Assembly: GCF_008831285.2 (NCBI RefSeq)
Contig: NC_045138.2
Coordinates: forward strand, 26,135,934-26,199,933
Direction of reading: 5' to 3'
DNA length: 64,000 nt
Source: Nymphaea colorata
Taxonomy: Eukaryota > Streptophyta > Magnoliopsida > Nymphaeales > Nymphaeaceae
Shown: one piece after another, positions 34,463-47,606 of the stretch
Numbering within the stretch: the stretch's first letter is position 1
Layout: each line of letters begins with the position of its first letter
Translations under genes and position numbers: made by a program
Notes under the pieces: model-generated
The model's database searches: none
Seen by the model: the letters and a program-made list of their open reading frames with translations, nothing else
Told to the model about the DNA's origin: nothing

Positions 34463-37400
34463 ATGGTGTTGGCGACCGGCCCCCCACAGTCTCTGGTCGA
34501 GAGGCTCAAGGACTACGGACAGGAGGACGTCTTCACCCTCTGGGATGACCTATCCCCTGAAGAGCGCGACCTCCTCGTCAAGGACATTGAGGTTCGTGCC
34601 TTCTTGTTTTGTTTTCGCTTTTGTTTTTTTTTCTTTCTGTTGTTCGTTCTCTCAGATCCCATGAATTTTGGTTGTTTACGTATTTTTGTTGTATCTCAGA
34701 ACGTTGAGGTCGTTGTCTCTTTGTTGCATGCATGCTTGTTTGTTGGTAGATCTTTTGATTGTTGTTGGGTTGGGGGGCGAAAGAAGTTGGGCGCTTTCAC
34801 TGGTTTTTAGTAGATCTGCGTGGTTCTGTTTTCTCATTGATTTAATTCTCTTTTGTTTGTCGGTGGTGATGCTTGTTCAGAGCTTGGATCTTCCGAGGTT
34901 GGATCGGATCATTCGTTGCTCTCTCCGCTCTCAAGGCACGGACTCCTTCCTACACGTGGTTTTGAAGATTCCTTCGCGATTTTTGGAGAGTTTGATTGAG
35001 AAATCTTCAGAATTGTCGAGTTTATATATGCAACTTTCGGTTTTTCTGCCTACAAATTGTGGGGATCTTGTCTGGTGTCTGGAGGAAATGCTGACTGGAT
35101 AAAAACGGGTTATTTTTCTAGGTAACCCTTCACCGAAGCTTGAGCCTGTGCCAGAGTCAAGTGTTTCAATGGCGGAGGAGAGGACTATGGAAGAGAGGGA
35201 GAGGTGGTGGAAGATGGGTTTGAAAGCTATCTCCGAGGGGAAATTGGGTGTTCTGCTTTTGTCCGGAGGGCAGGTATTCCTGGGTTTTTCGTGTATGATT
35301 TTTCCATTTTCATTTTTTAAAACCTTTTGGATTCATCTACCATGTTTGTGTTATCTAATTGGCCAAGTTCTGGCAAGGTGTAACTTCCCCAGATTCATCT
35401 ACCATGTTTGTGTTATCTAATTGGCCAAGTTCTGGCAAGGTGTAACTTCCCCATTCAGCTCGTGTTTATAATGTGCCTGCATGGCTAGTTGATTTAGAGA
35501 ATAGGATAGCTTAAGAACGTTAGGTCAAGAATCTGTGTTTTCTTATCATATGTCTTTGAAAAGCATAGTTGAACTCATTTTTCTATTGTTTGGTTGCAGT
35601 AGATGTGTTGCTGATACCATAATTATGTCTAAATGTTCTTCTCAAAGATCTCGACTTCTATTCAAATACCATGAGCTATTTGAGATACTTTTCTAGATGG
35701 CTGTGATGAGCACATTGTTTCTTTATAGTGAATCTAATTCTTAATATCGATCAAGTTGAGAATTATGATGTAACTGTGAATATTTTACTATATTGATACA
35801 GGTGTTATTTGTGCACCTAATTTTGAGTTTGAATTTTGAATGGAAGTTCACATTACTGGAGCATTGGATGATACTTATTGCTTCTCTAACTGTATGTTCA
35901 AATCAATTATAGGGCACAAGACTTGGAAGTTCAGACCCCAAGGGATGCTTCAGTAAGTCCCTCCTTGCATTTCTCAAACTAGTGTTACATATTATATCGT
36001 TAAAATAGCCCCAAGGGGGTTTAGTGTAGTGAAGTTGGCTATGGCTGTTAGACAGACAGTCATGATTTGAGCTCTGTAGGCGTCATGTCTCCACAGAATC
36101 TGGAACATCTAGAGGGCCTGAGGGCAGGAATACTGACCATGGGATTTTATGACCCTGGGTGAGCAACTAAGTCTCTGGACACAGTTTCACCTGCATAATA
36201 AATAAAAACAGGAAATACTCTACATGTGTATAAATATTTGGATTATGACATGCAGGTCTTGCACATGTATCATTTGAGACTTTCATGTAAAGTTTCATGC
36301 ATCAGCAAGCTGTGGTAGATCAAATAGTGGTTGCACGTTTTGAATTTACTAAAATATCTTTCACTCTCTGTCTGTGCATACCTATTTTACTTATACTTAA
36401 TTATCTACGTTTTGAATTTACTAAATTATCTTTCACTCTTTGTCCGTCCATACCAATTTTACTTATACCTAATTATTTTCTTTGTTTAGCTAAAAGTTCT
36501 TTACTTGCTTTCTATGAGCTTGAAGACTAAGTGGAACCTTTAGGAGTGACTGAGTCTCATATTGTTTTTGAACTTGCACCAGTCTAGGTAGTCATATTGA
36601 AGTTGTTCAATAATATTAATAATGTCTGTCAACAAACTTGTAATTTTTTGAACATGTGTCCTGCTGGACTAGGCATTCTATAATTTGGAACCTTATTTGA
36701 TACCATTTCAGATATTGGGCTTCCTTCAGGAAAGTCACTGTTTCAACTTCAGGCAGAGAGAATATTATGTGTTCAGAAACTTGCAGCTCAGTCTGTAGCA
36801 GAAGGTACGAGCTTGTGCCCCATTGCTATTGTATCTAGTATCCTTTACCATGTCTAATTGCTTCTCCTTTCAGGCTCTGGCATTTGTTTACCTATCCACT
36901 GGTACATCATGACTAGCCCCTTTACTGATGATGCTACGCGCAAGTTTTTTGAGAGCCATAGGTACTTTGGCCTGGAAGCAGACCAAGTATGAGTAAATTC
37001 TAACTAATTTATCTGGATTTGCTGAATGCTTCCACAGTACGTACTTATGAATCTTTTGAATGCAGATTAGTTTCTTCCAACAGGGAACTATTCCTTGTGT
37101 AACCAAAGATGGCAAGTTTATAATGGAGACTCCATACAAGGTTTGTTAGCTTGTTGCTGTTGTTTTGTTGTTCATAAAGCCATTGTTTTGTTGTTCATAA
37201 TCTGTATGCTTTTGCTGTCGTTGTTGCACTATTAGTTTATTATCCTTTGAAGGTCACAGACATAATTTTATAATATGGAAGTTTCTTTGTAATGGATTTG
37301 AATCTGGCATCAGGAAGGATTATTAATTCAAATTAGAATAGGTGAATAGCTATCAGGCGAAAGAAGACCTCCATACTGTTGAAGCCTTGAAGGGCTTTGG

Positions 37401-40400
37401 CCCTTAAAAAGTAAGCAACTGTAAACCAAATCTAGATAGTTACATAGTCATGACATTGTTTTTATGTGATAAACTTCGTTTGTTTTGTTAAAATCACATT
37501 TTTTTGGTGTGCTTCTGATTGTTTAAACTTTAAACTTTAAAGCTCTACCTTTTGCAGATTGTGTCTGATTGAGTTGTGTTTGACATGGCCCGTAGATGGG
37601 TTCTCCTATGAAATAACCTTGTTATGCTAGATTACAGTTTGAATGGTTACTAAAGATGTCCATGAGTTTGAAAAATGCTTTTTTTAGTACTTTTTTCACA
37701 CGTTTTAGATGGCCTATCTTTATTTATTATTATTAATTTTAGAGCCATTTTTAGTTTATTCTTGATCTTATTGTTTATGGCATATCATAATGTCAGTTAC
37801 TCTGTGTGATTGCATAAATTCTTCATGAAGTAACTTGGAGCTTCTGTTGCTTCAAATTTTCAATCTATGTTGGAAATCACTTTGATTGTCATGTGTAGAC
37901 AAAAGCTATCTAATTTGTAGTAGAATGAAATCCTAGCCATCTCACGAGATCTGAGAGTTGTCTGAAGGCATCCTATTGATCTTGCTGATGGTTGCCATCT
38001 TTCTCTTTTTGATACCTTTCATTGTCTTGTTTCATGATGTTTCCCTATTTTTAATGCACAATCCATCTTGCAAACCAGGTGGCAAAAGCACCAGATGGAA
38101 ATGGAGGAGTTTATGCTGGTCTGTGAACTTCACTTAACTTTGCTTAAACTTAATCTTTTATTTATCACAGCGATTATGTTGTCTCATCAGAAGGTAATTG
38201 TTTGCATGGTTGCATCTTAACAGCATTGAAGTGTTCAAGGCTGTTAGAAGATATGGCAATGCGAGGGATCCGATATTTGGATTGTTATGGAGTTGACAAT
38301 GCACTGGTCAGAGGCCTTTCCATTAAAGAATTTGATTAATTTATGATCCTATTGAAGTAATAGTGAATTTTTAATGCAGGTCCGAGTTGCTGATCCTACA
38401 TTCTTGGGTTATTTCATTGATAAAGGTGTGTCTGCAGCAGCAAAAGTTGTTCGGAAGGTAACTGAATTGTATCATTTGGTTTGTTAGCGCAGCATCAGTT
38501 TCTTTTTTGACCAGCCAATTTGTCACTTTAAATATAAAAATGTTCCTTGGACAGTTTCGTGAGGATGTTATGTTATGGAACATTATGTCCAACAATAAAT
38601 TATACTGCCTATCTTTTCGCACAAAAATAAGCAAAAAGCTGGGAGCCGTTCATGAATCAGATCAAAATCAAGGGATCTTTCTAATTTCTAACTTTCTACC
38701 AAACATTGGCAGATGAAGGCCATCATTCCTATCATTCTCTAGCAATAATGTGCTATTGTACTAAGTAGAAGCTATAAAAATGGTTAAGATGGTGGTGCAT
38801 GGAAAGATGAAGAGTAATTTTTTACTGTACATTTTCCTGGTGGCTTCAGTTATATGCAAGGATAGAGTAGGGTTTAGTAGATCCATGCATGGGGATATGT
38901 ATGTACTGTTTTTCAGGCTCAATCTTATGTCTGATTTACTTGACAAGTAGGAATAATGAAGATGCTAACATAGCTATGTTTTGTACATGCATATACATGT
39001 GGCCTCACAGTTTTACTTAACTTGTAATACTCATTCATCTAATTTGCTGGAGAAGCAGGCGTACCCACAAGAGAAGGTTGGTGTGTTTGTTCAACGAGGA
39101 AAAGGTGGCCCTCTTTCTGTTATTGAGTATAGCGAAATGGATCCAGAGATGGCATGTGATATTAATCAAAGCACAGGCAGGCTACGGTATTGTTGGAGTA
39201 ATGTACGTTCCTCGGCTGATTTTTGTTGTTCAAATTATTCTGCAACCTGGAATTGTTGCATGAGCATTTGTATCCATGATTGGCTTCTGGGTTTGATCAT
39301 CTATGATGGTATCTCTGGTAAAGGCTCACAAAAGTATCTGTCATGCTCTTATTGAAAAAGGGGGGTTGCTTATTAGTTATGGTTTCTCTTTTTTATATGG
39401 TGCTTTTTCATCATGTGAGAGAACCAATTAATTGTGCTGGTCAAGATTGTCTTTCTTTCATATGTCCAGTCCTGGTGCCTATGAAGTATGGACATGAAAT
39501 ATTCCAAATTCTCTGTGATAATAGTTACCCTCTTGGAATTCCTTGGCTGTAGGATTAGATCATGAATGATGCTTTGTTAATCTATTCATCTTACGTGCCA
39601 TTCTGGAGAACTTTTAAATCTCAATTATTTTTTTGCATCTTTAATTTGCTGAATGTGAATAACCAATCTTGGGTTTGTTTACACATCTTTTTTCTTTGTG
39701 TTTATCAGGTATGTCTGCATATGTTCACTTTGGATTTCCTGGTTCAAGTAGCAAATGGCCTTGAAAAGGATGCCACGTGAGTTGTCTGCCTGCTCTACCT
39801 TGCCTCATTTAGTTCTCCCACTTCATAAATATTTTGTAGTAAAAACCCTGAAGCGGAGTGGCATGAGTTCCTCTTCTACTAAGTAACTGGATGGTGTTAG
39901 GTAAAATTCAGAGTAGCTGTTTGCTAATGTAACACCTGCTTCTTGAATTGCTTTCATGAGTTTCATCATATACCTATGTAAAAATTGGTGGTGTGACAAC
40001 ATTTCACATGTTTCTTTTAAAATGTTCTTAGTTCAATGCAATGTGTATCTGTATTAGCATATGATTTAAAACTTATTTCCTTGGATCCCTTAAAAGGAAT
40101 ATTATCTCATAATCGTAAAAAAAACATGTCCTGTAACACCCCAGAAATTTAGTCCTCTATCGAAAATTGTGAGGGATCTTCAAAGGTTTATAAAGGGGGT
40201 CATTACCATAAATAGTTGTCCTGGTTCCTAGCTTTTTTAAGGCTGGAGCTGAAACGGCTAGGGGGCGGGTCCGCCAGACTAGGGGTCCGAGCCCAGGAAT
40301 GGGTCGGGTTGTTATAGTGGTATCAGAGCCGGTTTCAACACTCGGACCTAAGGTCCCACACGCGTGGACGCGTGTGCCTTAAGGGGGCTGAACTGTAACA

Positions 40401-42405
40401 CCTTAGAAATTTAGTCCCATATCGAAGATTTGAGGAATCTTCAAGGGTTTATTAAGGGGGTCATTACCATAAATGGTTGTCTTGGTTCCTATCTTTTTTA
40501 AGGCTGGAGTCAAAACGGCTAGGGGGCGGGTTGGGATTCGCCAGACCAGGGGCCCGAGCCCAGGAGTGGGTCGGGTTGTTATATGTCCAGCTTAGCATGG
40601 GATCAACTTTGGTTGTTGTCTGTGGATACCAAGGTAACATTTGCTAGTAATGTCAATGACTCGATGATCAATGGTGTTGAGTGACACATTCGGATCTACC
40701 TCAAGAGAATGTGGTTGACTGGTGATTGTGCTGTTGAGTCATTCCAATGTTTGTCTTGGTCATTCAATAATCGGAGGTTAAATAATTTAGCATCACCAAA
40801 GTGGAACCCAATCTGAGAGGAAATGCTCCAGTCCATGCCTTGTGGCCTTGCCACCTAGATGAGGAAAACAGATGAAGTCTGCAGGCTGATATGAAAGATG
40901 GCTGTTTGCTTGATAAGGAGAGACACGTGGATGTTTGAAGCATTGATTGAATACCCTGTATTTTGCTTGATGGCAAGCCCCTGGATTTACATGAAAATTA
41001 AAAACTTGGTGGGACAGCCAAGTAGGAATATAAAGGAAAGCATCTCGAGAATTACATTCTAACTACCTCTTATTAAGATAACCTGAAAATTCGGACAAAA
41101 TTATGTGGAGCCATTAGAACATGTTTCTGGAAACACAACCATGTCGAACCTAGAGCATTAGCATCAAGATTGGATGTATTATTTTTACTGGGTTTGAACT
41201 ATCAAGATACTAATCAATAATCATGACTTGGGTTGGACGTTGTTTGGGTTAGGTTATAGCTTGAATCTGTGTAGAACCCTTTATTTATTTATCTGTAAAT
41301 AGAAGCCCTAGACCAAAAAACTTGACAGACAGCTAATGATAGGAGCAGCTTTGGATAAAAAAAGGCCTTTGGGATGTTTACCTTTGTAAGCAAGGTTGAC
41401 GTTTGGTAGATAAGAGCTCCCCCTCTTTGTGTCTCCAACTCTTGAGGAATTTTTTCTTCCCTAAGCAATTGCAAAATGGATATATAACTAATTATGAAAC
41501 AATAGAAGAACTATCTGTTTTTCCAATATCCTGTATGCATTGTCAGCTTCATTCTGTAATAAATGAACTACAATGTTTGCTTACTGGAACTGTGAAAGAT
41601 GTTTCCCTTCGAAGTATTTCCCATTAATATTAGTGCCATCTGCTACAATTTTGACCATCTGTATGTGATTCAATTTATCTGACGAATAACTTCTGTCTGT
41701 GCTCAAAACCCATTCAAGTTATTAACATTTATGCTTGGCAGTTGTGAGTAACCTTGTACCTTGTCTTTACTTTATGCTTAAACTTTCAATGGCAACTGCA
41801 ATTGCAGCTACCACCTTGCTGAGAAGAAAATTCCTTCAATACATGGGTATACCAATGGGTTGAAGTTAGAACAATTTGTATTTGATGCATTTGTATACGC
41901 TCCATCAACTGCACTCTTTGAGGTTTGTTATTTAGTTGTGCCCCAAAATTATTGATGTTTACTTTCTAGTCAACCTGTGGAATTGGAAGATTATGTGGAA
42001 ACATGTCCAGGCGTTCTAGCTCAGACTCCATTGATATGCAGGCACTACGTGAGGAAGAATTTGCACCGGTGAAAAATGCCAATGGTTCAAATTTTGACAC
42101 CCCAGATAGTGCTCGACTACTTGTACTTCGTCTTCACACCCGCTGGGTTGTTGCTGCAGGTGGATTTCTTACACACACAGTTCCGCTATATGCGACTGGT
42201 AGGTGCTCATGCTCACCAGCCAATATATGTGAATATTTGTTGAATTGCACCTTCAGAAATGCTAAATATATTTTTATGCCTTTGTGTTGAATATCTGTTC
42301 TCTCCAGGGGTCGAAGTGTCTCCTCTATTATCTTATGCTGGAGAAAATTTAGAGCCTTTCTGTCGGGGAAAAACATTTCATGCGCCATGCGAGATCACAC
42401 TCTAA
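34463..42405 (+). CDS. UAP: UDP-N-acetylglucosamine pyrophosphorylase (15 exons)
   Basis: Makes UDP-GlcNAc from UTP and GlcNAc-1-phosphate in the cytosol, for glycosylation and GPI anchors. Exons: 34463-34591, 34881-34935, 35122-35273, 35913-35952, 36712-36804, 36874-36986, 37066-37140, 38079-38118, 38224-38306, 38380-38457, 39059-39202, 39709-39776, 41808-41922, 42042-42198 and 42308-42405. These total 1440 bases, 479 residues, near the roughly 490-500 of plant homologues. The start MVLATGPPQ and the line YGQEDVFTLWD are family-typical. The nucleotide-binding signature LLSGGQGTRLGSSDPKG spans residues 107-123. GGPLSVIEYSE and NGLKLEQFVFD are further conserved blocks, and the end is TFHAPCEITL. 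All joins keep phase; intron 2 uses a GC donor. A plus-strand frame stays open upstream to an ATG at 34280. Intron 12 hosts a TRIM element. Confidence 0.97.
34936..35121 (+). other. GC–AG intron 2 of the pyrophosphorylase
   Basis: Exon 2 ends CGCTCTCAAG and continues GCACGG instead of GT; the acceptor is TTTTTCTAG before GTAACCC. The join gives RSQ-G-NPSP in phase. The next GT downstream (CAC|GTGGTT) would put exon 3 out of frame. Confidence 0.8.
35331..35454 (+). repeat. 62-bp tandem duplication in pyrophosphorylase intron 3
   Basis: The unit starting ATTCATCTACCATG occurs at 35331 and again at 35393, with no difference I can see over about 61 bases. The identity implies a recent event. Confidence 0.9.
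36010..36200 (+). mobile_element. SINE-like segment in pyrophosphorylase intron 4
   Basis: TAGTGAAGTTGGCTATGG fits a tRNA box A, and GTCATGATTTGAGCTC about 30 bases later is a weak box B. The segment ends in an A-rich stretch (ATAATAAATAAAAAC). No clear target duplication, so this is tentative. Confidence 0.4.
36336..36479 (+). repeat. 72-bp tandem duplication in pyrophosphorylase intron 4
   Basis: The unit starting CGTTTTGAATTTACTAAA is found at 36336 and 36408, with several differences between copies (for example GTCTGTGCATACC and GTCCGTCCATACC). Confidence 0.85.
40127..40588 (+). mobile_element. TRIM-type miniature LTR retroelement with TSD
   Basis: Two direct repeats, 40132-40316 (185 bp) and 40394-40583 (190 bp), both start TGTAACACC and end GTTGTTATA. 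One base after the first is TGGTATCAGAGCC (40318-40330), the primer-binding site complementary to the 3' end of initiator tRNA-Met. A purine run AAGGGGGC lies just before the second repeat, where a polypurine tract belongs. The element is flanked by TGTCC at 40127-40131 and 40584-40588, a 5-bp target-site duplication. The internal region is only 77 bp and codes for nothing, so it would depend on proteins from another element. It sits in intron 12 of the pyrophosphorylase, in sense orientation. Confidence 0.92.
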
Positions 42406-44413
42406 TTGGAAGTGCAGTTTTCTTGTACATGTTAGCTTCGGGATGTGTCTATTCTGGCACAGCGCATGCCTATTCAGGTATACCACGTAATATTGATAAG
42501 GTTTCCCTGCCTGTTGCTTGTTGAAGTGGGTGGGAACTGGGACATGCTTAGTTTCAATCTGTACTTTTAGTTTTCCTCTTGAGTCACTATCCTTAGCTTA
42601 TTTTTTTCTCTCTTTACGCTTCTCTACACAGCGAAATTCATGTGAGGTCGGAAACTAAACGGGCGAAAGAGCTGATTTCTAGAATGCCTGCCTAAGTCTG
42701 TCGCATCCAGTACTTCAAACTGAGGCCTGTAAATTTAGTGGTAGTATGATGTTAGAGTTTCTATTGCTGCCATATCGGCATTGATGGTTCTCTGCCTACT
42801 GCATCCGCTTGTGCTTCTTTCCCCATTTTTTGGGATCCTTTTCTTTTTCTGCTTAATTTTTGAGGGTTCTGTGAGGTGTGCTATTTCTCGCTTGTCCTTT
42901 GTTTTGCCAGAGAATCTGTAAATTCTTTGGCGACCCTTATTAATTACAAAGCTAGTGATGCCAAAAAGTTTTTACCGTCATAGCTGCACGTTCTACAGTT
43001 GAGAGAAGTAATATAATATGGTACGTGAATCAAGGGAAATTATAGTTTCGCATGTGGTGGTTCAAAGAAAGTGAGAGTAAGTCCAATATCTTCCTCTGAA
43101 TTACCTCGTTGAGTTGAATCCATCCCCATATCAAACCAAGGCATTAAAATGATTTCCAATTCCTGTATGAATAATGTAGTAGAGACTGAGGGTGCATTTT
43201 AATGATAACATTCAGGGATTGTCCACACCAAGTTGAAGATGGATTACGAAATTGAAACTCAGAGCGAGGAAGTAACTCTTATTTTTTTTTCCTTGGCAGA
43301 ATCCTAGATCCAGTGCTTGGCAGTTGCGGGGACGATAGGCGGGTTTTTATTATTTATTAAATATTTAGTTTAAAATAGAAAAACGTAATCTAGTCATTAG
43401 ATAAAGATTGACCTCGCTTCTTATTGGCCTGCCCCTTTTTCGTCTCAGGAAGGGCTTCCTACTGCTGATAGTTGTCAAATAAGAGCTTATCTTTATGATT
43501 GTCGCATGTTAAGTTGAAATAAGGGTTTGTCTCTATGATTGTCGCATATCAATCTAAAACAAGGGATTGTATTTATGGTTGTTAAGATAAAATATTAGAC
43601 AGATTGCTGGGACGACCACAATATCTTCTTAATAGAATTAGGGAAATAGTATTCAACTTGGAAAAACAATATAGAAAAGCAAGATGATTCAGAAGACTGT
43701 GCTTGAAGTCTTTGCCTGGTAGGTATCGACCAAACTTTAAACCGTTGCAAAGAAATTAAAGTTGGGGCAATTTTCTGAGATAGCGATAAAAATGGCCCAG
43801 AAATGAAGATTTTGCTGTGCTTAGGAATTCTAGACTTTGCCGATAGCTGGGGTAATTTTATTGCAATCGAGACGATTCATTGGTACGGTATTTTTCTTTC
43901 CAATTATCGCTTGTTATCATCAAATATCTACAAATAACTCTTTATCACTTAAAAAAACCTTGTTAATCACTGTTCACTTGATTCGTATGAAATTTGGAAA
44001 AAGTTTTTGAACTCCTAAAAAATATCTTCTGGTTCCTATACTTTTTCAAGAAACTCAAAGAAAGATAATCTTTTCAAAGAATAATTATATTCAAAGAACA
44101 ATCTTAACAACATTCTTTTCAATCACTACTTTGGAGATGCGAAAATGAAGAGAGTGGAAGAGGACCAGGCTGTTGTATGATGAAATTGGTTAACCATATC
44201 TCACAGAGAGCCTAAATGGGCAGCCAGTCAGGGAGTAATTTGGCATTATTCGACGGAGCCGTATAAAAAACGAACAGCAAACAAGGACTTGATCTCCAGT
44301 TCTGCAGCAGAATCAGCACTTCGGTTTAATCCCGATGGTGCAGTTATTTCTCAAACAAGAACACATACATTTTAATGGCATGAAATTGAAGCCAGATGAA
44401 CAGGAGCAAGGCT
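42406..44413. other. Intergenic between two convergent genes
   Basis: The 3' ends of the pyrophosphorylase (+) and UreD (−) face each other across 2 kb. No gene was recognised. A short tandem repeat lies at 43477-43596. Confidence 0.5.
43477..43596. repeat. 40-bp tandem repeat, three copies
   Basis: Units start AAATAAGAGCTTAT (43477), AAATAAGGGTTTGT (43517) and AAACAAGGGATTGT (43557), each followed by a T-rich stretch with ATGATTGTCGCAT or a decayed form of it. Confidence 0.65.
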
Positions 44414-47400
44414 TCAGCTGTATGGAACTGCTCCAAGAAGGGATGCCAAACATGCTAAATGTTGGTGAAGAAACTTGTAAACTGACTCTGTCGTCATTGC
44501 CATGATTCGCACAACCAAACCAATGTCCTGCAAGTCGAGCGAAGTACGACAGTTACGTATAAATGGCAAGAATGTACTAAACAAAACAATGAGATCGACT
44601 ACCTTATTACCGATGCCACTGCAGGAAGCAATGAAGTCTGGTTTTTCAATTGTGTGCTGTGATTTCTGCCTCTTGTTATAGCAACTCCTTGCAGCAAATG
44701 GAAGTTGCAATAGTCGTGACATCGTCTCTTTCACATCATTTGCTATCTGATTTCGTATTTGCTTCAACTTTGGTCTGCCCATAAAACCAATATCCCTTTT
44801 ACTTTGTTGAAAAGATTCAGTTAGTCATTATGTAAACTCAATTGGGAGGCTTGAAAAATTGGACGTTTCAGAATATACTTTTTGCTGCAATAATAAAGAT
44901 GATTGGATCCAGCAATTGTTGGAAGAGTCTATGGAAAATGCAAATTGAGTCCCAAAAACAGGCAGCGACAGTTCAATAGGTACCTCGTCTACAACGAGAA
45001 ATAGAAGAAAAAATGGTTTCATGATATTTTCCCAAGAATTCCTGAAAATTTTCTGTCATTGTAAGTTCTGACCAAACCAACATCTAATATATAGTCGTCA
45101 CTTTCCAAATATGTTGAGGAAATATTGGAAATATTTCTGACCAGACTGATCAAAGCCGAAACCATAATGAGAAAAAGAAGAAAGAAGGGTTTTGTTTTCC
45201 CAGTAATTCCTGAAAAATTTCTATTATACAAAGTACTAAGCAAGCAAAATACAGTACAGCCGTCATTTTTAAAATATATTTAGCAATATTAGAAATATTT
45301 CTCAAAATCCAACACCAATGTAAAAAAAATTGTTTCCAATACACTGGTCAAAAGCCAAAGCCAGTATGAAAATATTTACGTTAGAGCAGCAGCGCAGAAA
45401 TCATAAACGAACTTACCCAACAAGGATGAGCATTGCAGTTACTTGGTAGTTGTGCATGCGATCAGCAACAGTAGAATCCATACTGTCTTCTAGTACCACC
45501 TGCCACAGATAAGTATTTGATGCCACATTATATATCGTTTCTTAGTTTCTGTAAATTATAGAAAGCTAGATAAAAAAAGAAGCAGCAGGTAAAAGTATAG
45601 CTATGTCCCTTGATCTCAATCAATAATGAGAGCATGTAAAATATCTGAACATATATCGTGGCTTCAACCTAAACCAGTCATGCTGGTAATGGAAAAAGAT
45701 GGACTCTAGAGCTGCTCTACTTGCTAAGGGCAACAGAGAGAAAAACTAATGTATCTTGTGGTTTATGCACTTAGCCAAGGTATTTCTGTGGTGGTTCAAC
45801 TTCAAAGCTGAATTATTTGATGCGAAAAGCTAGGAAGAATGCAGAAACAAAAATGATTCTTCAAAAAATCAAGAAATGGCGAGGAACTTCAAGTTCGATA
45901 TCTCCAAAGTGACGGAGAAACATAATGACAACTGAAGGAAAAAGAAACTGGTAATACAGGAAACAGGACCTGACAATCATAAAAAAGTAAAAGTACTTGA
46001 AAGCAAAAGGACATTACAGAATCGAGAAAGAGAGGGTGATCTCCTTCCAAAAAGATGTTGTTTGTGCTCTTGTAGAGACTGAAATCCCACTTCTCCCCAC
46101 GCTCATGTCTGCCACTGGTGAGCCAGTCTACGATAATTAAATTGGAATTGGAGACAATTCTGAATATTTGCTTCTGGGAATATCTTGCACCAGCAAAACA
46201 CGTAACTGGATCTGGAAGGACAGCTAGAAGAGCATTGCTTCCAACTTGGGCCTACTGAAAGGCATATACAACAGCCATAATCAGCATGAAAGTCATAAAA
46301 AATCATGCTTTCACAATCACTCACTAAATTGCGACTAACCGGAGAAACACATGCATGTACAGCGGAATCGCATAATTTATCACAAGGTTTCACAATGCTC
46401 AGCAAGCACAGAAAGAACATTCTGCAACTAAGAAGCCTTTCCAAATCAATGGAGAAAGGCCAGCACCATCAAATTTCAAGTATCCGTCAAAGATGCAGAT
46501 TAGGATTGCCACATGGCCAATGGCCTTCCAGACGGCTTTCAGGATATCGAAGTGCTGATTACAAATTGTTGGGAAAGGAGTATCGAGATGTACTTTACTT
46601 CAAGCCTGTGATTACAACTAGGAGAACAATCTAGGTATAGATGTATTTGAACAACAACATGGTATTCAAGAACACGTCTTCAATTGGGATAGAAATTAGA
46701 GATATAAAAGCATAATCAAATGACATGCCAAGTAAGCACATCGATCGCATAACGTGTTCATGATCCTTATGCTCTGCATTTTAATAGCCCAGATGAATAT
46801 GGTAGTCTAACAGAGAGCTACTACCTCCAGTATTTGCTCAGAGCACTTCGCCCCGATAGCTTTGTATACCTGCAAAATTCCAAACGTGAACATTACATAC
46901 TTCAGTAAATACGAAGCAGCATAAGCAAACATATTTAATCACTTCAATAGATCATGATCATTATTTATACAAAGAAATTGTTAATTCTTTTGGAAAATAT
47001 TATTGATTCATTTGTCGTATGTAGCAAAAATTGCGACATGGAAAGAAATTCGCTTATCATGCTCTAGTCCCCCGCTAATGTGACGAAGTGAAGAAGCATA
47101 GTAGAGTTCTTTAATTTGACATTTTTATATTTGCTAATACTTTTCCAGATAAAATCTATATTTCTGAAAAGATCTCAAAAATCTTCCTTGCATACATGCT
47201 CCTGCCAGAGAAAGAGGTCCGCGAGATTGCTTCTCGTTCTCCTGCTGCTTTTTATCATTTTATGTTCAGACAGTGCCTAATACAATGTCTAACAGTTTCC
47301 ACATTCCTCTTGTGTATCGTGTATCCGATGGGGAGAGGAAGGCGAGCCATCACAGTAAATTAGGCAGAGACACCCAGAAAGACAGAGCTGACAAACGAGA

Positions 47401-47556
47401 TGGATAACAAGAAGACGAAAGAAGAGTAGAAAAGCCAGAAGCCACTGACCTTGGTGGAGGACTGGGTCTTGATGGCAGCAGTGCAATCATTTCCTATTCT
47501 TACATCAAAACTGATACGGTCTCCCTGTAACACCATTACTCCAAGATGAGGAAAAA

Positions 47557-47606
<50 letters not shown>

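Noticed and set aside
34107-34487. Minus-strand frame opposite the pyrophosphorylase start
   Set aside because: It is the complement of a C/T-rich 5' UTR and gives only low-complexity Ser/Pro sequence.
46305-46634. 109-codon plus-strand open frame
   Set aside because: It lies in UreD intron 4 on the opposite strand, shows no motif and has no supporting context.
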